DNA of 64,000 nucleotides, from contig CM050446.2 of the NCBI GenBank assembly GCA_027563935.2, forward strand, positions 128,046,499 through 128,110,498, written 5' to 3'. The position numbers were made by a program, and so were the translations under genes. Under the pieces are notes generated by a model, which saw only the letters and a program-made list of their open reading frames with translations, made no database searches and was not told the origin of the DNA. Below are positions 34,223 through 43,709 of the stretch, piece by piece. This stretch comes from Costus lasius. Taxonomy: Eukaryota; Streptophyta; Magnoliopsida; Zingiberales; Costaceae. Positions within the stretch are counted from its first letter, which is position 1. Each line of letters opens with the position of its first letter.

Positions 34223-35688
34223 TGTTAGGCCTGGGTCAGGCCGGTTCGGCCCAACCCAAGCCCATGCCTACAACGGAGGAAAAAGCCCACATGTGTAGAG
34301 ATGGAAAACTCGGTCAACGGAGGACGTTGACCAGAGCAGGCACGCGGCATCGAACAGAGTCCGATTCGGACGCAAGCAGCGTCCGTCTTCTTCGGAGGTG
34401 GTTGAAGCAGCCCACATGGGAGCTCCCTTCGGCGAGATCCTCGGCGTGGACGAGGAAAACGGGCGAGCTCTGGCGGACGCGTACGAAAGGAAGGGGCGAC
34501 GAGGTCGGCAGCGGCGAAGCCATCCTCTCGCAAGACCCGGACAAACGCCAAGCGGCTCGACGAGGATGCAGACGCGGACGACGATCTCGTCCAAGGCGGA
34601 GGAATCGGAGCTCGAGCGGATCAGGCGGAGTCGCAGACGGCGGCAAAGGTCGCGAGAGACGCGGACGACTCGAGGCGTGAGAAGCGGGCGGCTTCATCAG
34701 CGGAAGACGCGTTCCGGAAGAGAGGAAGGCAGCGGCAGCCTTCGCCTATAAAACGTGCAACAGAGGACGGAGCTCGGGGGCGCAGAGGCGACACCACAGA
34801 GAGGAGCGCGCGACGTGACAGCGGCTCCTCCCGGCGGGTCGGGGAGGACGCCCCTCCAGGGCGAGAGCCCATTACCAGCGGCGAGATTGAGGGAGCCGGC
34901 GACGACGAACGTCGAGGCGAGAGAAAGTAGAGCGAGAGACTGTAGCCGACGATGGTCGGCGAGGGAGGGAGAGGGGCACCGGCGACGATGGTCGGCGGCT
35001 TGGAGAGGCGTTGTAAGCTTTCTGAGTGGAATAAAGCTTTAGCTTCTTCAATCATCTTCCCCTGTTCGTCTTTGAGTTCGGCGGCGACGAAAGAGCGCGG
35101 TGGCGCTCGTACCAGGCGGCTGCCGACGATGAGGTCGGAGGGAGGCGAGCGGCTTTCCTCTGCTCGGCCAACTCCAGGGCGCGGCGTCGAGCAGGCGACG
35201 CAAGCGGCGGCTTCGAGCAACGAACGCAGTGGCGTTCGTCCGCGCGAAGAAGACGACTCGCGTTTCGAGGCGAGTCAACGTAGCAGCAGTCAACGGATGA
35301 ATTCGAATGCGAAATCGAATTCGGACGCTGACGTCAGGCGGACGTCAGCGTGCACAATCGGCGCGGCAAAAGTGAAATCGGCGGACGATTTGAGGGCTGA
35401 CGTCAGCAAACGAGTGGCTGACGTAAGCAAGGGTAATTTTGACTTCGGTCAAAATCAGGAGAGGTATTTCTAAATTAGGGGTCGATTCCGGATTTTCCTA
35501 AATTAGGGTTAGGGTTTCTGAGTGACTCTGTAATTTGGGAAGAAAAATTGAGCGGGAACTAGGGTTTCGAATTTGGGGACAAACTTCGGTCCGGAAACCC
35601 TAGCGCGATCACGTTCCGGTGTTCCGCCGGACGGCTCTGAGACAACGGATAAGCGTTGTTTTTAGACCGTTCCGACCGGGGCGTGACA
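34223..35688 (+). repeat. Left LTR (1466 bp)
   Basis: The TATA box cctataaaa (34746-34754) should start transcription about 30 bases downstream, and aataaa at 35030-35035 is a candidate polyadenylation signal. These would define U3, R and U5. The U5 part holds a cluster of TGACGTCA-type sites (35329, 35341, 35398, 35419) and a telobox-like aattagggttagggttt (35501-35517). Long open frames on both strands (up to 199 aa) are due to GC-rich composition and have no family features. Confidence 0.9.
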
Positions 35689-36098
35689 ACAGGTATCAGA
35701 GGTTAAAGTGATCCAGCAGCATGGTGGATCAAGGAGATCCGAGATGGAGCAGACACAGATGCTCAACAAGAGCAATTCCAGCGCGCTACGACTTAGACTG
35801 GGGCACGAGGGGTTGGACAATACGTTATGGTGTGAACCCAGTCGTGCCAAGTCAGGCGGAGTGCTGAAGATTCAGTGCGCTAGTACGTGAGCTCAGTTCT
35901 TGCAGGTTGAGCGGAGCATCTATGTGGATGATGCGTTACGGACGTGACCCTGATAAGTACTGAGTTGGGCGAAGCACTATGACACGTGATGAAGAGAGGC
36001 ATGCGAGACCTCTTCATGGAGCGGCGAGCTCCGATGATAACGACAGGAGAACGGCAGACGAACATCGAGGACGATGTTCAAATTAGGTGGGGGAGTAT
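35689..36098 (+). other. Internal domain of the non-autonomous element: PBS, filler, PPT
   Basis: The 410 bp hold the primer-binding site, about 370 bp without a credible reading frame, and the polypurine tract ending at 36098. Phrases such as ttgggcgaagcactatgaca and gagagcatg-like pieces show no protein similarity I recognise. Confidence 0.75.
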
Positions 36099-37564
36099 TG
36101 TTAGGCCTGGGTCAGGCCGGTTCGGCCCAACCCAAGCCCATGCCTACAACGGAGGAAAAAGCCCACATGTGTAGAGATGGAAAACTCGGTCAACGGAGGA
36201 CGTTGACCAGAGCAGGCACGCGGCATCGAACAGAGTCCGATTCGGACGCAAGCAGCGTCCGTCTTCTTCGGAGGTGGTTGAAGCAGCCCACATGGGAGCT
36301 CCCTTCGGCGAGATCCTCGGCGTGGACGAGGAAAACGGGCGAGCTCTGGCGGACGCGTACGAAAGGAAGGGGCGACGAGGTCGGCAGCGGCGAAGCCATC
36401 CTCTCGCAAGACCCGGACAAACGCCAAGCGGCTCGACGAGGATGCAGACGCGGACGACGATCTCGTCCAAGGCGGAGGAATCGGAGCTCGAGCGGATCAG
36501 GCGGAGTCGCAGACGGCGGCAAAGGTCGCGAGAGACGCGGACGACTCGAGGCGTGAGAAGCGGGCGGCTTCATCAGCGGAAGACGCGTTCCGGAAGAGAG
36601 GAAGGCAGCGGCAGCCTTCGCCTATAAAACGTGCAACAGAGGACGGAGCTCGGGGGCGCAGAGGCGACACCACAGAGAGGAGCGCGCGACGTGACAGCGG
36701 CTCCTCCCGGCGGGTCGGGGAGGACGCCCCTCCAGGGCGAGAGCCCATTACCAGCGGCGAGATTGAGGGAGCCGGCGACGACGAACGTCGAGGCGAGAGA
36801 AAGTAGAGCGAGAGACTGTAGCCGACGATGGTCGGCGAGGGAGGGAGAGGGGCACCGGCGACGATGGTCGGCGGCTTGGAGAGGCGTTGTAAGCTTTCTG
36901 AGTGGAATAAAGCTTTAGCTTCTTCAATCATCTTCCCCTGTTCGTCTTTGAGTTCGGCGGCGACGAAAGAGCGCGGTGGCGCTCGTACCAGGCGGCTGCC
37001 GACGATGAGGTCGGAGGGAGGCGAGCGGCTTTCCTCTGCTCGGCCAACTCCAGGGCGCGGCGTCGAGCAGGCGACGCAAGCGGCGGCTTCGAGCAACGAA
37101 CGCAGTGGCGTTCGTCCGCGCGAAGAAGACGACTCGCGTTTCGAGGCGAGTCAACGTAGCAGCAGTCAACGGATGAATTCGAATGCGAAATCGAATTCGG
37201 ACGCTGACGTCAGGCGGACGTCAGCGTGCACAATCGGCGCGGCAAAAGTGAAATCGGCGGACGATTTGAGGGCTGACGTCAGCAAACGAGTGGCTGACGT
37301 AAGCAAGGGTAATTTTGACTTCGGTCAAAATCAGGAGAGGTATTTCTAAATTAGGGGTCGATTCCGGATTTTCCTAAATTAGGGTTAGGGTTTCTGAGTG
37401 ACTCTGTAATTTGGGAAGAAAAATTGAGCGGGAACTAGGGTTTCGAATTTGGGGACAAACTTCGGTCCGGAAACCCTAGCGCGATCACGTTCCGGTGTTC
37501 CGCCGGACGGCTCTGAGACAACGGATAAGCGTTGTTTTTAGACCGTTCCGACCGGGGCGTGACA
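36099..37564 (+). repeat. Right LTR (1466 bp)
   Basis: It is the same as the left LTR shifted by 1876 bp: TATA box at 36622-36630, aataaa at 36906-36911, TGACGTCA-type cluster at 37205-37302 and telobox-like motif at 37377-37393. No differences from the left LTR were seen in the parts I compared. Confidence 0.9.
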
Positions 37565-38320
37565 CACGGTGTGCTACTTCGAGCCCCTTCGCTTCTTCTA
37601 TTGATCCTCTTTTGCCAGTGCCTGATGCTTTGGATATTGAAGGAGACATATTTACTTGTTCTGAAAACATGGAACAGATTCCGGACGAACTGGTGGAGCA
37701 TTACCTAGCGAAGAGCGGCTTTCACTGCCCTGATTTGCGCCTGTTGGTACCCTCCCCCTCCCCCTTCTAATTTCCATCTGCTACTCACATATGCCTTAAT
37801 TTATGGTTGTTCTCTCAGGTCTGTGACGGGAAACACATAATGATAATAAAAAAACAAAAACCGAAAAACTTAAACTGAGATGATAGGGTTTTTAGCCTTT
37901 TGGTAATCTACATGACTACATTAAAAGTTCTTGATGTTCTTCTTTTCTATTTATGTGGTTTCTTCTTTGTCAAAGGGGTCAAGTGCCTCTGTATTTAAAT
38001 TTAGGGGTAAAAAAAAAAATCGATATAAAGAAACAAGAGCTTGTAGGAAAGAAGAGGAAAAAGGAATCTTATCCAGTCCTACGGATCAAAAAAGAAAACA
38101 GAGACCTGTAGAGCCCACATTACACCAACTTTATGTCCACCACCTCATTGCCTCTTTAATGCTAGCATTGAAAAATGCAACCTACTCGGCATCAGTGAAG
38201 AGTGCAGTCAAATTTCTACTGTCTTATGTAGCATATTTAACCCCTCCACTATTTGGAAAGTCACGATCACAGACATGATGCCTGACTGATTTATTGCTAG
38301 ATCTGCACGCAATACATTGT

Positions 38321-40225
38321 TGATGACTTTAAATTTTATAGTATTTTTTATATTAATTAATTATCCTTTTAAGTTATACTTTTGCTCTTTTATTTTATTT
38401 TTTTATCTTATTTATCAAATACTTTAGAATCTACATTTTCTTCAGTTTTTAATTAATTTTAAGTAAAAAGATATTATTATCACGTGTTTTCAAGTAATTT
38501 CGATGCATGAGCGAGTTCTAATCATCAAGAGGAGTTTGCACATTAAATTTCAACCCAAACCAAGCTTTCCAGAGAAATTACGGTAGTGCCATAATTATTT
38601 CTATGGCCGTAATCTGAAATTAGGACACTACCATAATGGATTTCACGGCAGCAGTTCACAGCGGATTTTTTTGAAAATTACGGCACTGCCGTAATAAATT
38701 TTACGGTGCCGTAACTTCGGTCAGAATCAGGAAAAGACTTCAGAGAATTTCGGACAAATTACGGCACTGCCGTAACCCTTTCCATGGTGCCGTAATTTAG
38801 GTCCAATTTCATACAGAAACTTTCAGAGATTTCAGAAGAATTACGGCACTACTGTAAGGATTTTCACGGTGCCGTAATGTTGGATGAAATCCTTACAGAA
38901 ACATCTGAAGCCATTATGGCAGTATCGTAATGTTCATCACGGTACCTTAATTCCATGCCCAGTTTCTCGATTTTTCCGCCGAAAGCTTAAAAAGATGATT
39001 TCTCGAGATTTAGTGCACTAATTGAAGATCCGAAAAAAGGGGAAGACTCGGCATTAGGAGGAGAAGATATTCGAAGCAAAAGGAACAATTTTCATTAACG
39101 ATTGAGAGAGAATTTCGTAGAATCACCGCCGTGCTAGGGATCATTGTCGTTCATCGAACAGACCATCTCCGGCCACGATATTTGAAAGGAAACTTCGCCT
39201 GAGGAAGGAGAACACACCACAGAAGTTTCAGAGTGAAAGGAGGCCGATCAAGAGAGAAATCAATGAAAACGTGGTCATGTGCACTGTTCATTGCGACTCT
39301 ACACAAATTACGGGCTGTAATTTTGATTACAGCCTTATTTTATAACTTTTACTCCTCCCTTTCGATTTTTAATCATTCAAAAACCATGTTTTGTTGTAAT
39401 TCTTCTATCATGCTACCTTAAACTTTCTTTTGGGACAAAGGGTGTAATCCCCTTGATATTACAATGATTAGGTGATCTTTATTCCATCATGATATTTTTG
39501 GTATGGTAATTTTACTTAAGTGATTGATGTCTTTAATCGTCTCTAATTTCAATCGTTAACATGTGTTAGAGTTTTGTATTATGGACTAAGAAGATGATAC
39601 ACATAACTTAGAACCCTAAAATTTATGATAGGAATTCATCGTAAGAGATTAATTGTGTTCTTATCTTTAGATTTTAGAAGTTTAATTCTTGTTGATGTTT
39701 TGATTTAGAAATTATTATTGTTTTAGACATGAAAATATACTAGAGATAGATATTGGATTGTTTGAAAACCTTAAGTAAAACCTGTAAAACTAAGGTGCGA
39801 GAGTGCTTAGTTTTACTTAAGATCTCGACTTTGAGATGGAATGCACGAGAGCGATTCTTAATCTCTCTGTTGAAGTTTACTTATATTAAATATCGAATAG
39901 ATCTTGCATGAGAGTGAGGATTGTTCTTTGTAAATTGACTGCGCGAGAGTGAGTTAATTTTTTTATTAAGTAAGTCATATCTTTACCATAACGAAAATAG
40001 ATTGATGAACATTTAATTATATCTAGTCATAAATATTAAGGTGGATGAACCCCTAGTCCCAGTCTTTCTCTCTGATTTTTTCGTACACCGTTCGATCGTT
40101 ATTTTCAGCATTCTCGATTCGTTTAACTAGTGATAATTCAATTCGTTGGTACTTAGCAACGAGGTCTCTGTGGTTCGATATCTTAAATATTACTTTGAGT
40201 ATCCGTGCACTTGCGGATTACAACA
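38321..40225. repeat. Solo LTR, 1905 bp, with target duplication ATTGT
   Basis: The segment runs from TGATGACTTT to GGATTACAACA (TG...CA) and is flanked by ATTGT at 38316-38320 and 40226-40230. The duplicate locus has the uninterrupted site (aatacattgttattc near 61201-61215). It contains no coding frame, primer-binding site or polypurine tract, so it is a single LTR left by recombination. The right end with tccgtgcacttgcgg and the repeated gcgagagtg phrases resemble long LTRs of Tat/Athila-type Ty3/gypsy elements. Lineage assignment is inference. Confidence 0.85.
38570..38965. repeat. Tandem near-palindromic repeats (ACGGCACTGCCGT) in the solo LTR
   Basis: About five diverged units of 75-85 bp each contain aattacggcactgccgtaa, a near-perfect palindrome, followed 15-20 bases later by cacggtgccgtaa. 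Copies lie near 38579, 38685, 38759, 38839 and 38913, with the outer copies degenerate (ttacggtagtgccataat, ttatggcagtatcgtaat). Each unit could form a hairpin. The position in the U3-like part of the LTR would suit a regulatory role, but that is inference. Confidence 0.75.
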
Positions 40226-40859
40226 ATTGTTCATCCAAAACTTTTTTTTTTCGTAGTTTTCACTAGTAGAAGGGAGTTTTTCCTTAAGTAGCTAGCAGAG
40301 CATCTTATGAGTTCAGTGATAAATGGCTTCTCCGTATCCATTTGGTAAGGCTATGAGATCTTTTGTCTGTATAAAACTTGTATAAAGATTTCACATTAAA
40401 GCTCTCATTGTTCTTTACCTAGGATCTCGTATGGTCATTGAGTTGCATATTTGTAATGTTTTCCAGTAACTGTTAGAGTATTTGTCTTGAAACCAGCTTC
40501 AAAAAGGAATGTTTGAGCCTGCTCCAAACATGCTAAATTGTTATATCTGTTATGATTGCTAGCTAGGGAAAATTACTCTTAGTGGGGTGTTATCTTTTCA
40601 TGTCATTTTCCAAAATCTAGTATGGATTTGTGGTATTCATTCCAGTATACGAATAGAGGTGAGCTAAATAAGCTGATTATTGTATTAAATACGCAACATA
40701 AGATCTTCATCATAGTGAATTGAGTTTGGTTTTACCAATAAATTCAAGTTTCTTGTTCAATGCTTAAGGTGATTTATGATCAAGCAAATCATGATGCCAT
40801 TTGAACATATAAAGATTATATAAGATTGCAACAGTTGAAACTAATTCAGTTTTTACTGA

Positions 40860-41003
40860 AATGTGAACAAAGGGGATACAAGGACAATTTGCTTGACAAA
40901 ATCACATGCCGTAAGAGTTTTTGTTGGCATTGGTGTTTTGACTTTTGCTAAACCTGCTCTTTCCTTGCCTTCACAAGAGGAAAAAGATTTTGACATTATC
41001 AGG
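40860..41003 (+). other. Possible orphan exon encoding a hydrophobic segment
   Basis: A + strand frame reads KSHAVRVFVGIGVLTFAKPA followed by LSLPSQEEKDFDIIR and then gt at 41004. A possible acceptor lies upstream near 40849-40877. The pattern (basic, hydrophobic, small residues ending Ala-x-Ser, then acidic) resembles a plastid lumenal signal or a membrane segment. I do not recognise the family and no partner exons were found, so this may be a gene scrap or chance. Confidence 0.25.
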
Positions 41004-41389
41004 TAATACTAGGTAGTTTTTGTAATACTTATTTTGTGAATAATTCTTTCTTTTTTTTTTTTTCTTTTCTATCCAGTTGATATTCCAAACTATTTGTTTC
41101 TTCTTGTAATTTATAATCTGCTTAATACGTATCCATAACCTATTCAGGGTAGTGTTTCAGTTAGTTGTGCTGTCATGGTCAATTGCGTCAGTCATAGCGT
41201 GTTTCCGCTGGTAGACATTATTGAAAGGAATGGTCCAGAAGCACTGGAGTTTAATTGTCTGTGCCGATGATAAAATGGATACTTTGTGCACATGTAAATA
41301 TTAGATTGATTGCTCCACATTTTTCTAGATATTCTTAACTTCCTATTATTGTCTAGTAATACTTTTGATGTCTCACATTTATACATGAT

Positions 41390-41700
41390 TTTTAGTGCAT
41401 TTTATTTATTAAATTGAGCCATAATTTATTATTTATTATTTTATTAGACTTAATTATTTATTTTCATTCAGAATGTATATTTTTTTTGTTTTTATTTGAT
41501 TTTAGAAAAAAATTGCTAAATACTGGTAGATTTCAAGAGATTTGATGCGAAGAGATGATTCCTAATGATAAGGGGAGCTATTCATCAAATTTTATATAAA
41601 TCAGGGTTTTAGGAAAAGTCATGACCAACTGGTGTCAATGGTTACAACCGTGACTTGCAAAAGAGTAAAGGAAGAATCACGACTAGCTCGTGATAGTAGT
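41390..41700. repeat. Left part of an older LTR split by the chromovirus
   Basis: AT-rich sequence with ttagtgcattttatttatt, then tttatataaatcagggtttt and the phrases catgaccaactggtgtcaatg and cacgactagctcgtgat, resembles the layout of the solo LTR at 38321-40225. It continues directly at 51324 (catgattgtgattg, ggtgtcacagtcatgac). I infer an older Tat-like LTR that received the chromovirus. Its start is not defined. Confidence 0.4.
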
Positions 41701-43463
41701 TGTGATGCTCTCAGGATTTAGCACAAATCTCAAAGCACACCGAGATGGAGCGATGACGGGACCCCTCGTCATCAGCCGTGTTGGACGACTCGAGTATGCG
41801 ATTGTGTCACTGAGGCTGACACAAGTCCATAGGGCGAGGGTTGAGTCGAACCACGGAGTGTGGGTTCACACGTGGATGTGGGCTTCTGACTCGACCCATG
41901 GACCCCGGACCCTCTCGCACGAGCTTGTGAGCGTGTGCATCGAAGAGGGTCAACCGTGGGGCGATTCTGAGGTCTAATCGACCCCGAACCAGCACTGAAC
42001 CGTCCTTCCGGGCTGCGGTTCAGGCCGGTTCACGTATTCACGCACGCGAAAGGGGGAATTTCCCCTGTTTCCGTTCGCGTTGGATGCGTTGCCGCCGGCG
42101 TTGATTCCGGCCAGCTGGAGGAGGCGCGCCGAAGATGGAAGGTGGCCGACGGTGCGTGACAGCTTGGCGGCGAACTTGGCGGCGAATTAGGGCGTGGAAT
42201 CCACTTGGACGAGCCCAGGGTTGAGATTTAATCTCACCCCGGTGGACGCGAGATCTCCGGCGATTCGGCGGCGGAGATCGATGCTAGCGTGGCGGCGAGG
42301 GTGGTTTTCCATCCTCGTCGAGGGGAGGCTGCCTATCGAGCATTCTGAGAGCTAGGGCAGGTCTGGCGACGGCGATTTTGCGGATCTGAGAACAGAGCTT
42401 CGTATCTTACGTCGGCGACGAGGTTTCGGCCGTGGACTCGTCGGCGCGAAGCTTCCAGATCGATCACCGGTGCCCTGAGGTAAGGAGGGACTCATCCCCT
42501 CCGGCGCCGGGAGCCAGACGAGGGAGTGGGATCGGATTTTCCGATCCTCGGTTCCACGCGAGCAACGCGTCCATTGGGTCCAAATTCATGTCGACGGCGG
42601 CTTCTCCGGCGACAATACTCCGGCAGCGACTTCGCCTAACGCCGGCGACCAGATCCCGACCCTCCGGCGTGACTCCGGTGGCCGGACGGTGACGAACGGA
42701 GGAGGATTCTCCTCCCCTGTTTCAGCCGAAGGTTCGGCTCTGTTCGCACGCGAGCCGCGAGAAGGGAGAAGGGAGGAGAGAGAAGGTTCATCGCGCGGGT
42801 TCGTACGCGCGTCTCGCTTCGTCTCCGACCGGACTTTCCGACGCAGCTTCTCGGAGGATCTCGGTGGGCTCGGCTCGTGGAGTGGTGGCACGCTACAAGG
42901 GTAAACCCTCCCCGGATCTATCGTGTGTAGTGGTAGTAGGACGGTTTCCTCGTGTGTAGTGGATAGAGACTTTTCCGCCGTCCGGACTTCGTGTGGATTT
43001 TCGTCCGGATGGTTCTTTGCATTATCTGTGTCCGTATATGTGTAGTGCGGATTTGTGACTGTTTGCAGGTGCTTGCTTGTTTGCTCACTGCAAAGTCTTG
43101 GACGTGTGTGCCGGCACCCTTGAAGGTGTTCGCCACCGTCCCCTTGTGATTGATTGAGGCCGCGCCGGTGCCTATCTTGGCTGTGTAGAGAAAGGAGCGC
43201 GGGTTGAGGGAATTTCTGTGAGTGCAAAGTATTTTGGAGAGTCTCCATCACTTTGACACAGTTGAGAGATTTGTATTCGTGTCCGAGGGGCGGTATTCAT
43301 ACCGAACCCTTCGCACACGTGGTGTGAGGACTTGTAAAGTGCTGGGCCAGCTTCCGCAACGCGATCCTAACCGGTCGCGAGCCACTCTAGTGTAGGGCTG
43401 AGATCTCCGCGAGGGGATCTGCCGATTGTGGTTAAATTTATTATAAAAAAATAAATTTGCCCA
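41701..43463 (+). repeat. Left LTR of the chromovirus
   Basis: Begins TGTGATGCTCTCAGGATTTA. The end near 43463 (tttgccca) is inferred because it precedes the primer-binding site by nine bases. Compared with the second LTR it keeps segments near 42788-42820 and 42968-43086 that the second has lost. Minus-strand open frames such as 42586-43251 (221 aa) lie wholly in the LTR, recur in the other copies and have no family features. Confidence 0.75.
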
Positions 43464-43472
43464 TAATAAACC

Positions 43473-43483
43473 GGTATCAGAGC
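43473..43483 (+). promoter_or_regulatory. Primer-binding site (tRNA-iMet)
   Basis: The sequence ggtatcagagc matches the complement of the plant initiator-Met tRNA 3' end used by many LTR retrotransposons to prime minus-strand synthesis. It lies just inside the left LTR. Confidence 0.8.
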
Positions 43484-43709
43484 TTAAGTTTGTGTAAGTC
43501 TATTGTCAAGGATATCGACGTCGGTGTACGCTGTTTGGAGGGTGCGTACGTTGGTGCCTAGCGCCGGGGCGTAGTCTCTCAGCCTCTTCACTGATCGCTC
43601 AGTTCCGACACAGACCGAGCACTACTTAGCTCTTTTCAGTGCACCCAGAGGTCAGACCATCAGATCTCATTCCACCAGCAGAACTTCAGAGTTACTTCTC
43701 TCAATCACA

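Larger units (their letters stand above)
34223..37564 (+). mobile_element. Young non-autonomous LTR retrotransposon, 3342 bp, target duplication CACGG
   Basis: Two direct 1466-bp LTRs (34223-35688, 36099-37564) flank a 410-bp internal segment. The element is bounded by the 5-bp duplication CACGG at 34218-34222 and 37565-37569. The internal segment begins with a primer-binding site (ggtatcagagg, 35692-35702, matching the tRNA-iMet complement) and ends with a polypurine tract (aggtgggggagtat). It has no gag or pol frame and must rely on proteins of another element. LTR ends TGTTAGGCC and CGTGACA resemble those of the chromovirus LTR at 480-2258, so a chromovirus is a possible helper. The LTRs look identical wherever compared, including all translated frames, which implies very recent insertion. 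It lies in the sequence duplicated from TAF10. Confidence 0.93.
37565..40625 (+). pseudogene. TAF10: TAF10 gene fragment: end of exon 1, exon 2 and introns
   Basis: This matches 60372-61637 and continues left of the LTR element for ten bases (34213-34222, acctccacgg). Exon 2 (37678-37746, 23 codons) encodes IPDELVEHYLAKSGFHCPDL plus RLL, the start of the TAF10 histone-fold region, with gt at 37747. It differs from the other copy by only three synonymous changes, while the introns differ much more. Exon 1 before acctccacg is missing, because sequence left of 34213 is unrelated. No exon for the rest of the histone fold was found before 41.4 kb. The homology is interrupted by a solo LTR at 38321-40225 and ends near 40625. 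I therefore call it a partial, probably non-functional duplicate. Confidence 0.75.

Noticed and set aside
34621..35220. A 199-aa minus-strand open frame and several overlapping frames of 95-173 aa, repeated at 36497-37349
   Set aside because: They lie entirely in the two LTRs, overlap on both strands, are GC-rich and show no domain. Their identity between LTRs reflects recent LTR duplication, not coding conservation.
35501..35517. Interstitial telomere repeat from a chromosome fusion
   Set aside because: Only about two TTTAGGG units, and the same motif recurs in the right LTR, so it belongs to the LTR.
37931..38278. A 115-aa frame after the TAF10 exon 2 copy
   Set aside because: It is intronic sequence shared with 60.8-61.2 kb, where the frame is broken by stops and indels, so it is not conserved as protein.
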